Source: Dendrocalamus latiflorus
Lineage: Eukaryota > Streptophyta > Magnoliopsida > Poales > Poaceae
Assembly: GCA_017311315.1 (NCBI GenBank)
Contig: CM029663.1
Span: 19,825,412 to 19,889,411, forward strand
DNA length: 64,000 nt
Direction of reading: 5' to 3'
Shown here: positions 20,901-32,093 of the stretch, one piece after another
How positions within the stretch are numbered: the first letter of the stretch is position 1
Layout: each line of letters opens with the position of its first letter
Made by a program: the position numbers and the translations under genes
Notes under the pieces: generated by a model
Database searches by the model: none
What the model was told of the DNA's origin: nothing
The model's input: only the letters and a program-made list of their open reading frames with translations

Positions 20901-23900
20901 TGTAAACTGCATGAACTTGCCATATGCCATGCCTGTAGCTGCACCAATAAAAAGGGATGGTGCATAATAACCTCCAACCAATCCAAAAGCCCTGCACAAA
21001 GATGTCGCCACTACTTTTACTCCAATGAGCTGAACCAATACAGCTGCTGAGAGTCCACTTGTAAATGGTCGTGATTCCAGCAAAATATCAACATTTTCAA
21101 AGCCCCAGTACAAAACTTCAGGGTATATAAGAGCTAGAAGACCAACAATAAGGCCACCCAATGCAGGAGATACAGCCTTTGGTAATCCTGTTTCCTTTTG
21201 TAAACTTTGAACTATCTCAATAGAAAGTGTTGTACACCTAGATTGTGTGATTGACACCAAGCCACAAAAGACGCCAAGCAAAAGATACAGAGGAAGTTCT
21301 GAAATTTATGAAGTCATGTAAATAACATCATACTTTCAATCTCTGGAGCACGAGAAACAAAATGTAAAAAGAGGATATCATTAAAAGTCATTATGACCAG
21401 CCTACCATCAGGACATCAGAAGGATTGTAGAGGCATCCTATGACTATATCAAGCTAAACTAATGGCAGAGAAACTGATTGCTTTAGGATCATCAGGTTAA
21501 CAAGAGCACAACATGCAGTTTGGAACCAAAATGCAAGAATCAACTGCCTTTCAAGGGTTCTTCATTTGGTGTCATCTATCACTAACTTTCAACTGGTATA
21601 GTTAGACATAACATATTTCATTTCGACAACTGAAGTTGTTAAGGAAGCGTTATGCAAATTGCAACGGGAACAACCGAACAAGTTAAAATATCAGACAATT
21701 CATAATCAGAAACTGTGAAGTCTAAGCGCAAATATTGCAGCATATACTCTATATCATCAAAACTGCTGAAAATCTAGTTATAACAAAAACAAAGTACCTG
21801 TCGGGGAGCGAAAATCATATTCTGGAACTGTGAAAGTAGGATCAGAGCCAAGACCAATCTCTGAAACAACAGATGCTATCACCGAACTGAGTATCACCAT
21901 AGGTGTTGAGTTGGAAAGGGACGAAGAATCCGCAGAAGAAGGCCACAAAACAGACTCAACGGCAAAAAAGCACCCAGAAACAGCAGCATTGAAACCTAAA
22001 ATAAAAGCAATCACCTGAAATATAAGTAAAATGAAATCAGAAAGCAGAAAACATTAAAAATAATCAGAAAGCAGAAAACATTAAAAAAAAGTTTACTTGG
22101 ACTGTTGGACATGCCGGCCATTTAGAGTATCCATATCAGGTGAATCCCATACTTGCTGCTGGGTTAACCTAGGTGAACTACTGACCTAGGAACATGTCCC
22201 ATAAATTCCACCAACAGATGCATCTAATGTGTATTATCGATGTGTAAATCTATTCAGTGTGGGTAATAAACTGATTATGATAGGACAACATCATAGTGAG
22301 AAAATAAAGGGGGAAAATAATCTACACGGAAATGAAATTTCGATGCTGCCTCAGATGTATGGTTGGTGACAAATTTATTTTACATCAACATCAAGAAATC
22401 CAGCAAAATATATGTTCACATCATGGTTAACCCATTATATCTATTGCAAAAACCTTGGCAACAGAATCATATACAATTTGGGAAGTAAAACTTACCTGAT
22501 GCAATTCCAGCTGCTGATCCAGCTGCCACAAGAGACATTTTTTTCCCGCCTTCCCACTCAAACACATTTCCAAATCCTTTGGCTATAGCAGAACCAATCT
22601 CTACACTGGGACCCTCAGGCCCCAAAGAATTGCCAGTTCCGAGCGTGAAAGATGCCGCCACAGCTTTCAAGAATGGCCTAAATGCACTCTTTATCGTAGA
22701 CACAGTGCCATCTGAGTTGGTTTTGATAGAACCTCTTAGTGTGTTCAAACCTCCAACTATGATGCCTCCACTGACTGGAACAAATATCACTCTCTGCCAA
22801 ATTTCACCAATGGGTTCCTCCCTCAGCCACGAAGCGCCTCGCAACGGTATGCCATCCCAAAACAGGTCACGTATTTCATGAACCTATGGCAAAAGGATAC
22901 AAATTTTATATCTCAAGCTTTGAGATACTTAAATTAACAGCATGCAAATTTACCAGTGATTCCTTTCAGTAGTAAAATGCACCCAAGATGCTCAAGCTTT
23001 TCAAAGTGTATCATCTAGATCTGACACCTGCATCTCCAAGTCCATCCAACATTTGATGGGACAAAAAAGGAGATGTGTCAACTTATCAAAGGGACATAAG
23101 CTAGAATTGGAATCTTCCCAAAGATGGGGCTGTCCTAAGGGGCCGAGGTGATCCAAATTTGAGTTGAAAGATGTTGCTAAGATTCCATTGTACTTTAACC
23201 CCCTGACCTATATCTTGGAGAATAAGAAGACAATGCTTCTAAGAGAAGTTAATTCCTACATATATTCAGCATCAATACCCAGCTAAATTGACGAATTCAA
23301 CTCTAATAAGCTAGAAAGTGGAGTAGGGATGAAGGCGGCTATTTTTTTAGATTGGGGAAGTGGGGAACTAATGCATGGGTTCATGAAGTCCAATAACTCG
23401 GTAGAATAAAATGCAGGTGACTGTATAGAGTAGCGGCTCCTAAGGATTGAGCAATGCTACATATCAGAAGCATCTTTTTAAGGGAATCTGAAGCATTGAA
23501 TACAGTCTAAAGCATTAGTTTGTTATGTCGAACCAATTCACGGTTAAGCAGTTATACTTGGCAACATAGTGTAGCACACGCTAATTTTTTTCGCTTCAGC
23601 AACTAACACATGTACTAGTTCGCGCAAAAATTGCAGCGACTCCTGAATTATAAATCGTAGAATCCAAATAGAGTCCAGTTGGCGAGCGGCTACCGACAGG
23701 TTGAAGAGGACGACGGAGAGGCCGGTGAGGAGGCCGACGAGGCAGGCGGCGAGCGTGACGAGGTCGCGGCCGGGCGCCATCTCCTCCACGGCCGCCTTCA
23801 CCTTCTCCCCGCGCCGGGCCCCGACCTCCTCGTCCGCCGCGCCGCATCGAATCCGAAGGCGCATGGCACCGCTACGGCTTCCGGCCGGGGATGCCAAGGC

Positions 23901-23993
23901 GCGGGGCGCGCGGCGGCCGGGGAGAGGAGGCGGGGGTTGGGACGAGACGAGGAGGAAACGCAGGGAGGAGGAGGGGGCCGCGCATGGCGCCAT
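17994..23993 (-). CDS. CLC-e type chloride channel/transporter, plastid
   Basis: Voltage-gated chloride channel family protein, closest to plant CLC-e, which in Arabidopsis is a thylakoid membrane protein linked to anion balance. Seven exons on the minus strand: 23993-23694, 22883-22496, 21995-21798, 21298-20832, 20344-19805, 18397-18189 and 18054-17994. All junctions are GT-AG and in frame, giving 720 residues (Arabidopsis CLC-e is about the same length). Exon 1 codes a Ser/Ala/Arg-rich plastid transit-type N-terminus, then the first membrane helix (LVTLAACLVGLLTGLSVVLF). Exon 2 has the ion-path motif GTGNSLGPEGPSVEIG at residue 182 onward, with the gating-type Glu at about 190. Exon 4 has GLVGGYYAPSLFIGA, the third pore motif. 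Exon 5 begins VGMAATLAGVCKVPLTSVL and leads into two CBS domains covering about residues 540-700. The start is the Met beginning MAPCAAPSSS; in-frame Mets further upstream lie in the promoter. Intron 5 carries an hAT insertion and intron 4 a Stowaway-like MITE. No lesions are seen. Confidence 0.9.
18811..19520. mobile_element. non-autonomous hAT element in CLC-e intron 5
   Basis: Ends read CAGTGGCGAAGCCAG on the left and CTGGCTACGCCCCTG on the right, hAT-style inverted ends. The 8-base word GTTACTAT flanks both sides (18803-18810 and 19521-19528), the hAT target duplication length. The 710 bp interior has no transposase. It sits wholly within intron 5, away from the splice sites. Confidence 0.9.
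19558..19686. repeat. imperfect direct duplication in intron 5
   Basis: AAGGTAATGATGTATGGCCA with TTGAGCT near 19574-19601 is repeated as AAGGTAATGATGTATGCCCA with TTGAGCT near 19657-19683, separated by a G/T-rich run. It lies just right of the hAT element. Confidence 0.6.
20553..20774. mobile_element. Stowaway-like MITE in CLC-e intron 4
   Basis: The right end reads ACGACGGAGGGAGTA and the left end TTGCCTCCGTTGCAAAAT, imperfect inverted ends of the CTCCCTCCGT type typical of grass Stowaway MITEs. TA lies at both edges. Size (about 220 bp) and AT-rich interior fit. Confidence 0.7.
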
Positions 23994-25079
23994 GGGTTCG
24001 GGTCGGCAAGCAACTGGGAAAGGAATTGCGCAAGGCGAAGCGTCCCCTGGGAAATCTGGCCTTTCCAGATGGAGGGAGCCGAACAGCTTTCCTCCTCCGT
24101 TCTCTTCGGTGGCCGGGAATCCGCTACGTGTTCCGTTCCATATCCTCGGCCTCTTCCCTCTCCACCCTGTTGCGTCCTGCCGCACAATAACAAGGATTGG
24201 GCCATTAATAATAGTATGCGGCACACGTTTTGCACCCGGACCAATCAAAGGACCTTTAAATTGGCTTTTGATTTTAATTGTTAGCTTTAGCTTATAAATA
24301 ATAACAGTTTGTAGAAAGATATTATATAATTTTTATCGATATAAATGAAGTTATTATAGTATATATTACAATCAATTAGTAAATCATACTTTATTTGAAA
24401 GTTAGATACTGTAGAAAAGTTATTTATCATATAAAAACGGTTTTTAGAAATCAAAGCAAACAGAGGCTAAATTGGGGGAAATGACCCAAATGGGCAGATC
24501 ATTTATTTTATCCCTTTTGTTTTTATCGCAACATGGCATGCATTTGCGATCAGCTTCTGCGTTGTTGCTGTCTCGAAGTCTGAACTTCTTCCAACCATGC
24601 AGCGAACGGTACGAGTCTGAGCGGATATGACCACGAAATTTGCTGTGCTCATTGCTCGAAACCCTGCAACACTACAGCAGGATTTTTTTTTCTTATCTTT
24701 CTGTAATTGTTTCCATACGCTGAGTGCTGACTAGTACCGTTTGTTTCTTTGAAAGAAACGTACTGACTGTACTGTTTAGTGCCATAACTTCAGAACAAAA
24801 TATATCGGAATGCCCAACTCTCTGCTCAATGATTTGCAACAGTACTGGTATTTTGCCATCAGAACTGCTCTAGACTTGAATGTCGTAACTTCAGAACAAA
24901 ATGTGGACAAATTAATAGACACCTCGCATCCTTTTTTCTCGTAGATATTTCAGTTTTATAACTCCTCGAGTTCAGCGTTCTACAAGCATTGTCCAACCAA
25001 ATTTTGTTGCAACTTCACCATGATACTGTCGACGACAAGCTGTCGATCACCTTTCGACGAACGGTCCAAACCAAAAACT
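23994..25079. other. CLC-e upstream region, no gene recognised
   Basis: The first 200 bp are the GC-rich leader and promoter side of CLC-e on the minus strand. From 24,240 to 24,480 the DNA becomes AT-rich. At 24,780-24,910 the phrase ATAACTTCAGAACAAAAT or GTAACTTCAGAACAAAAT occurs twice. No gene is seen; long frames in the GC-rich part are antisense to CLC-e exon 1. Confidence 0.45.
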
Positions 25080-25727
25080 GACCTTACCAACCGTTTGAAT
25101 TTATACGGTCAATGATAATCAGAGGTTATCACCGATGGTTTGTAAACTGTCTGTGATAATCACAATATAGATGGTTTGTAACTAGAATCGTCTGTGAAAA
25201 ATACTATCACAGATGGCTCGAATCAAAAACCGTCTATGATACACATCACAAACGATTCTAGCAATCAACCGTCTGCGATGGGCGAGTATCACAAACGGTT
25301 GGTATATAAAACCGTCTGTGATACTTTTCCATCACAGATGATTGGTAGATACAACCGTCTGTGATGTGCTAGTATTACAGACAGTTTGTAGCTCGAGCCT
25401 TCTGTGAACTGTCTGTGATAGCTCATTCTATACCTAATTTTTTTCTTTTTTTCGGCTAGCCTCAGGAAATGTTAATTATGCCCTTTGAAAACAAGCAAAT
25501 ACAGCAATAAACACAGTAACACATTCTATTTTCATTAAGATTAGAGTCCACCATTACAACATCCCAATATAACGAATAGATTACCCATCTAGCTAACACA
25601 ACAAGAACATGTAAAGAACACATATCCTAATCCTATGAATCTAACTGTTAAACATGACAAGAACAGAGAAAAAGCACAGATCCTAGCAGATAGTAGAAAC
25701 TCAATCGCGTCGACGAGGCCTTTATGC

Positions 25728-25877
25728 CTAGGCTCTCTTGCCCATAATGTAGTGCACGAGTTGGATGTCTTTGACACCCGCAATCGTCAGCGTTGACTTG
25801 AGCGTCACCTTAGTAGCCAGTTGCTTCCACAGCGGCTTGCCTCCCGTAGACTTGCGCGTCGTCTGCTTCGTGTGAGC
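25728..25877 (-). pseudogene. histone H3 fragment with core deleted
   Basis: The minus strand reads AHTKQTTRKSTGGKPLWKQL followed by ATKVTLKSTLTIAGVK and then DIQLVHYIMGKRA and a stop. The first 36 residues are the H3 tail. The last 13 match the extreme C-terminus of H3 (DIQLARRIRGERA). About 85 residues, the whole histone fold, are missing, yet the two parts are in frame. Lysines at tail positions 4, 9, 14, 18, 23 and 27 and serines 10 and 28 are kept, while R2, A7, R17 and R26 are changed. The open frame runs on upstream without an ATG. It lies inside a non-autonomous CACTA element. It cannot form a nucleosome; whether it is transcribed is unknown. Confidence 0.8.
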
Positions 25878-26143
25878 TATTAGGGTAAGAGTCGAGGAGG
25901 AGAAAGGCAAGGAGGCTGAATTTGGGTGAGTATTTATAGGAGAGAGAGAGGCGGGAGTACGAAAATTTTTAACGCGGGGATGGAGAGGTGGAGTTATGAT
26001 CCATGGGGTGGGGTTAGTGGGTTTCTATTGGCTAGGATTGGGTTGGGGAGGATCGACGGGCCCATCAGTTAGATTATCACAGACGGTTGGTAGCTAAAAT
26101 TGTCTACGATGTACGAGTACATAGACAATTCTATATACCAACC

Positions 26144-26184
26144 ATGTATGTATGTATGTATGTATGTATGTATGTATGTATGTA
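26144..26184. repeat. (ATGT)n microsatellite
   Basis: About ten consecutive ATGT units inside the CACTA element, next to a subterminal unit. Confidence 0.95.
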
Positions 26185-26840
26185 GTAAAAATAACGAGTG
26201 CTCCTTGGTGCCCGGGCATCATAATCTAAAATAGGTATGTATCGTGTGCGGAAGATTTTAAAATCTCTTCAAAGGTAAAATAGCAAAGTTTTATATGTCT
26301 TATATATACTCATTTGAAAGGTTTCAATGCGATCTACAACTTTGCAGTTGAAGCAAACCCCAAATTTCGCAGGGAAGATCGAAATTTTTAGTAAAAACAG
26401 AAACCAAAAACTTGCAACACAAATTTGGGGGTAAAGATGGCTAATTTTGGGAGATCTAAGAGGGCGACTGGCTTAGTCTAGTTATTTTTTTGGATTAAAC
26501 TCATCATTAACTTTCCAATGAGTATAAGAACGTCGTAAACGGACATTGTATGCAAAAGTTATGTCTATTTTACTAAAGGTGCTTCGGAACGGAATCCTAC
26601 TCAAACTCAAATGGGAGATTATGAAATTTTAGAGAATTACGAGGCAGAAAACATATCACAAACGGTTTTTATTACAACCATCTGTGATATCACAGACGGT
26701 TCTTGGTAACACAGACGGCGCTGGCAGCAACACCGTCTGTGATTGCATTTAATACTAGCGATTTTGGTCAACTGTCTATGATGAGGCGTCTAATATAAAC
26801 CTTTTTATAGTAGTGGCAGCTAGACTAGTGCATGCACACC

Positions 26841-28307
26841 ATGGCGCAGCAGAACCACCGGCACGGTGGCCACCGGAACATGGAGATGGTGATAGACTTG
26901 GCACAGTCGGAGAAACCGGCGACGAACGGTGGCTGGTTCGGCTTCACCAGCGGGCTAGAGTTCACCAGCCTGACTTACACGATCGTCAAGAAGCAGCGCG
27001 GCGCCGATGGCGAGTGGGAGAAGAAGGATGTGGACCTGCTGCACGAGATCACGGGTAGGCGCCCAAGGGCTGCGTCACCGTTGTGATGGGGCCCAGCGGC
27101 GCTGGCAAGTCGACGTTCCAAGCCTCGACGGCCGCGTGGCGCTCGACGGTGTCGAGATGAACCCCAGCCTCATCAAGCGCTCCTCCGCCTACGTCATGCA
27201 AGACGACTGCCTCTTCCTGATGCTCACTGTCCACGAAATTGTCCCCAAGACGCTCATGTTCACCGCTGACTTCCGCCTCGGCTCCGTCGTCTCCGCCTCC
27301 GACAAGAAGCTCTGTGTGACCGCGTCGAGAACCTCATCGAGCAGCTCGGTCTCACGGTAATTAACCTTGCATGCTATACAATAGATTCCGTACTCTGCCA
27401 GGAGAAACAGAATATAGAGGCGCGTGCGCGTGTGTGTGTATATTCCGTGACAGCATAAGTGGTGCAGACATCAAGAAACACATACATCGGGGATGAGGGC
27501 ACGAGGGGGGGTGTCCGGCGGTGAGCGCCGGTCTCGATCGACGTGGGCATCATCCACGGGCCAGTGCTGCTGTTCCTCGACGTGCCGACATTGGGGCTAG
27601 ACTCGACGAGCGCGCACAGCGTGATCGAGAAGGTGCACGACGTCGCGTGCGCGGGGAGCACCGTGGTGCTCACTATCGACCAGCCGTCGTCGCGGATCCT
27701 GCTGCTGCTCGACCAGCTCATCATCCCGGCGCGCGGCCAGCTCATGTACAGTGGCGGGCCCAAGGAGGTCACCATGCATGGTGCACCTTGGCCGCATGGG
27801 CCACAAGGTGCCCAAGGGGGAGAGCTCCATCGAGCACCTCCTCGACGTCATCCAGGAGTACGAGTAGTCGGAGTTCGGTGTCAAGGCTCTCGCCGAGTTC
27901 TGCCTCACCGGCCTCAAGCCGCTCAAGCTCACGGCCACCACCAAGGCGCTCTCCATCGTGTCCAGCATACCCCCGACGCCGGTCTCATTGCCCGGTGGCG
28001 AGGATTTCGATCACAGCCTCCGGAGCCAGCACTCCAAGTCTCCATTAAGCGACGCGCAGTTCACTCCGTCCCAGCACCCCAAAAAAGAGCAAAACGGCAG
28101 GTCACACAAGTACACAACCCTCCAAGGTGCACAAGAAACGTTGTTCATTGTGCATTTGATTCGTGAAAATTTTGTAGAAACTGACTCGTGCTTGCACACT
28201 GCCCAATCGATCGCATGCAGCTTGTCGCTGGGGTTCCACAGGTACGTGCCGGAGATCGTGATGGGGACGTCCACGCCGATGAGCAGCACGTCCCCCGCGG
28301 ATGTCAA
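26841..28307 (+). pseudogene. ABCG half-transporter pseudogene, N-terminal part
   Basis: Nucleotide-binding half of a half-size ABCG (white-brown complex) transporter, a family that exports lipids, wax precursors or hormones across the plasma membrane. It starts MAQQNHRHGGHRNMEMVIDL, then LEFTSLTYTIVKKQRG and HEITG. A 2-base insertion precedes the Walker A block CVTVVMGPSGAGKST. DNA after Walker A is shortened and shifted (the LDALAGRI region is missing), then SSAYVMQDDCLFLMLTVHEI follows. After an intron near 27,360-27,466 come THYIGDEG-type sequence and the VSGGERR signature with a small deletion. The Walker B segment reads LLFLDVPTLGLDSTSA, where the catalytic Glu is Val. Later come stops (QEYE*SEFG). 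The last piece is YVPEIVMGTSTPMSS. At 28,307 the gene is cut by an LTR insertion. Confidence 0.88.
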
Positions 28308-31300
28308 TGAAACAAAACCAAAATTTCAAAAATAATTTAAATCCTTGTTTGAATTTGATTTCTTGAGAATTCTAGCCAAATTCCATATCTATTCCAACCA
28401 TTCAAACCTCAATCTCCCTGTCGCATCATTTCCTTGAAACGTTTTCGTGTGGGCACTGTTATCGTCGATGCCGATCTTTTTCACCACCGCCCAGTCTTTC
28501 CCTCTGCACCCACGCTTTCCCGCCACTACCACGCCCCTGCCAACTGGTCAGAGCTCGTACCACCTCGTCTTTCCCGCACTCTGTTTTCCTCTCGGCTGAC
28601 TAACTTGCGCCGCAAACCACTTTGCCGCCCCGCCAGCTGTTGCCAATCAGTGTACGACCGCCCTGACATCAGACACACTTTTTGACAGCCGCAGCTCCCA
28701 CCTTGTCGAGCCGCCACAGCAAATTCACCGCCGCCATCTAAATTCATTTTCTCTACCCTAATCCTCTCACCGTCGACGTGACTCGCCTCTGACCACTTTT
28801 GACCGTCGCAAATGCTATGCTCGAGACAACTCGTACCTCCCATCTGCTAGATCAAGCCACCCTACACCCTTCCTTCATTGTCGTAAACCATACTACCCTG
28901 CTGACCACCCTGTTTTCTCTTTGCTCTCACTCACACACCACCGCCTTGCCGACTTCCCTACTGTGTCTCTGCTCTCATTCTCTCACAGCCACTGCTTGAC
29001 ACAACACATCACCTTTTGACCATCACAACGCCGCACCCGAGGTAGCCTATACCTCCCCTCTCCTAGCCGCGCCGCACCCTCCTGTACCTTCCCGACCTCT
29101 GCCACGCACCACCGTCGCCTTAGCCCCGCCCCTGTGCCGAACTGCCATGGGAGGCCTATAAAAGCCCAAGACCCCCCCCTCCAGACATTGCACAGACATC
29201 CAGTGAGCCACCACCACACCCCAATCGAGTTTTCAATCGGAGCCTTGCCGGCGACCGCTCGAAGACCTCAAAGTAAGCCAAGTTTCGATTCCGCTTATTC
29301 AATCGCTCACATTCCAATTGCTCTCGCCTGTAGCACCCTTATGCTCCTAGAAGCACCACTAAACCACTGCCCTAGCCCCTCGGGCCCCTTACCATGCTGG
29401 CGACTAGCGCCGCCACTCGACCTTGAGACCTCACTGTGGATAGCTCGGCTCAGCCATTCCTGACCCTAGCCACCACTTCCCTGAGCTTTCTCTAACCCCA
29501 TAGATGCATAAATCCTAACACAATTATCCTCTTAACCCATCCTTAAGCCCTATGCCATTCCAACGTCCCAGAGAGAGGAGACCTCACCGTCGGCAAACAC
29601 CAACTCTCCAGCTACCGCCGAACCCCAAAATGGAAACCCCCAGACACCAGGAACCTACCCATGGTCGTCGATTGATGTTTTGACCACGGATTCCCCGATT
29701 GCCCCATCGCCTGAAATCTTTAGCCGCTCCCGGCTTCAACTCCGACCGCTCCGTCGCTTGAATTCTCCAACCACCTTGCAGTCGAGAGAGACTTCAACTA
29801 CTCCGTTTTGAGTCCTAAGCAACACCACTTGGATGTCGTCCGATGCTTTTAAGCCACTCGTACGCCATCCGATGCCATTAAGCCACCCAGACGTTATCCA
29901 AACCTCGCAATTACTCGGACATCATCCGATCTCAGTAGCAACTTGTGCACCATCTGATCTTCGTCGACTCCACACTCGGCTACTCGGGAGTTGTTATGAC
30001 CACAGTGTGGCTTACGACCATGCTATGGTTTATGACCATGTTATGGTTTACATCCACGTTATGGTTTACAACCACGTTGTGGCTTACGACTGTGCTATGG
30101 TTTACGACCACGCTGTGGTTTACAATCACACCGAGTGCTCAGTCACAGCAGTCATACTCAATTACGACCATGACTTCTAACTCCACATATACCTTCGCTC
30201 ATGAGCAAGACTTGTGCCATCAGAGACCACCCGAGTACTCGTAGAATTCTCTGAGTACGCAACTACAACCTGGTGGACAGTAAAACCCACGATGAATAGT
30301 ACCAAGCCTGTTACTGTTCATGAAGCCCCCAAATACATATACACATCTATTTCAATCGTTTCAAACTTGTCTATCCATTCCCCAACTCTGTTTTCCATAC
30401 CAAACTCCTTTAATCCCCAAACCTGTATAATTTGATTTTTCTAGATTTTGTTTCTTTATTTTATTTCTTTGTTCCTAGCTCAACCCTTCGAGCATGGAAT
30501 TGATTTATTTTCTTTTGGTATGTGGTAGTTAACGACACTGAAGATCAGCTAGTCCAGGAAGGAGAAGCTCAAGTACAAGCGCAAGACTCAGAAGAATACG
30601 AAATTGTAGAATACATTGATCCGCAAGGCAAGTCACATGTTTTTTATCATATTAAACCTACATTCTTTTAATTATTTATTTACTATATTTTCATTATGTT
30701 ATTTACGCACTGTTATTTCTTGTGTAATAAATATTTAGAATGACATGATATTAGCTAATATCCTACCACCTGAAAAAGCAATATTTAATTTGATGGTCAT
30801 ATTGACCTTGACAAGACTTAGTAATACTAAATATATTATTTTCATAATCATGGTAGTCCAGGAACTTAATTGTATTATACTACTAAGAGACTTGGCACTT
30901 TGTCAGTAGAACTTCAAAAGTGGTTCTAGGATAAGCATATATCACAAGAAGCCACAAGATGGTTGGGTCCCATGACTTTATCCTAGGGTGGAGGCTTGGA
31001 CTGGAAAGGTAGGGGTGCGGATGGGCACCGAAACAGTGCAGATGGGCACTAAACTGAAACTGGTGCGGATGGGTACCAAAATAGAGCGGATGGGCACTGA
31101 GAGAAGGGTTTGTGGATGGAAGTTGCCTTGGTGAAAATATAAGGACTAGAACCTTATACCAAGTAAAGAACATAGTGATCGATCAACCACAAGTGTTGAT
31201 TCGTCAAACCTAGTTTAGTAACTACACAAGTTTGATTTAATATTTACAAAGAATGGAGGGAGATGAGGGAGTTTTGTGGCATGGAAGGGGTATAACCATA

Positions 31301-32088
31301 TTTCACAACAGTGGGACCGCTTCAAATCGGGCGAGGTTGTGGGCCATCTGAGTTTGTTCGAAAACAGTCCCTACTAGGTATAGGCTATATAAAAAAATTA
31401 TGCAGCGAAAAGTCTTGTTTTCTTAGCTCAATCATGAGGGTTAAGAGATCTTGTGGGTACAGTTGGGCAACTCTGCAGAGTCACAATTTAATGGTATTCA
31501 AATACGCTGTGCTTCCGGTAAATGAAGCTGTGTTTAATGGGTGAATCTAATAGCAAAGTATAAGTAGATTTGAAAATTTGTTAAGATTGGTAATCAAGTT
31601 GTTAAAACTCCAATTTCCTTAAGAAGGTATAACTTTGTGTTTAAAATTGTTTTCAACTAAAATTGTATCCACAAATTATTAAAACCACTATACTCCAATC
31701 CTTTGAAAGGTCCCGCATGTATTTAAATAGTTTTTCCCATGTGACATGTTGAGTACGGTGGTTTGTACTCATACTTACTAAAAACATTAACAGAAAGTGT
31801 ATGTCAAGAAAATGAGGAAGTCTACGAGGATAACGTGGTGGAATACTGTGAAATTAGGGTTGTTCTCCGCTCAGGCATGCCTGTGGTGTTCTTTTGTACT
31901 GTAATGTATCTAAGGCCGCACGCCCCGCTGTAAAATTTGGCTAATAAGCCGTTATCTTGTAATAAAGTTTGCTTTTGAATTTAAGCATGTGTTGGCAATG
32001 GTATACAATTGACTGTAAAACCTCGCAGTTGAACAATCCTAGACAGTTGCGAGAGATTCACGACACCCCTAAAAATGGGGGCATTACA
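28308..32088. mobile_element. solo-LTR-like insertion, 3.78 kb
   Basis: The block begins TGAAACAAAACCAAAATTTC and ends ATGGGGGCATTACA, so it has TG...CA borders. GTCAA precedes it (28303-28307) and ATCAA follows (32089-32093), a 5-bp target duplication with one mismatch. Removing it rejoins the ABCG reading from GATGTCAA to CGTGCTAGG. No gag or pol sequence is seen anywhere in it. Phrases such as GATGAATAGTACC and TACTGTTCATG are common in long Gypsy LTRs of the Del/Tekay type, so a large solo LTR is the most likely reading. A non-coding LARD-type element would be the alternative. Confidence 0.7.
30006..30131 (+). repeat. 7 x 18 bp tandem repeat in the LTR-like block
   Basis: Seven consecutive 18-base units with consensus TATGGTTTACGACCACGT. 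The multiple-of-three length keeps a frame open (hexapeptide like MVYDHV), but no gene surrounds it. The core TACGACCA also appears in the hairpin array near 5.3 kb, on the same strand. Confidence 0.85.
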
Positions 32089-32093
32089 ATCAA

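Larger units (their letters stand above)
25080..26815 (-). mobile_element. non-autonomous CACTA element carrying an H3 remnant
   Basis: The right edge ends TTTTTATAGTAGTG at 26815, the complement of a CACTACTATAAAAA terminus. Both flanks carry many subterminal units such as CACAGACGG and ACCGTCTGTGAT (25,080-25,440 and 26,060-26,110 plus 26,650-26,790). The left terminus is not recognisable. Two landmarks tie it to the larger CACTA at 33,593. First, TAGACGCCTCATCA near the right end matches TAGACGTCTCATCA near that element's left end. Second, GCTAGCCTCAGGAAATG at about 25,456 is the complement of a word near 42,800. So this copy belongs to the same family and lies in the opposite orientation. 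It has no transposase; instead its middle holds histone H3-derived DNA. It stops 25 bp before the ABCG pseudogene's Met. Confidence 0.8.

Noticed and set aside
23679..24297. About 200-codon plus-strand frames at 23.7-24.3 kb
   Set aside because: They are antisense to CLC-e exon 1 and its leader, with Arg/Gly-rich composition.
24666..24690. CACTACAGCAGG as a left terminus for the H3-bearing CACTA
   Set aside because: It matches only the first bases of a CACTA end, lacks the rest of the terminus seen at the other end, and lies 400 bp from the first subterminal unit.
29833..30244. 115- and 99-codon frames with hexapeptide repeats
   Set aside because: They come from an 18-bp tandem repeat inside an LTR-like block and have no other coding features.
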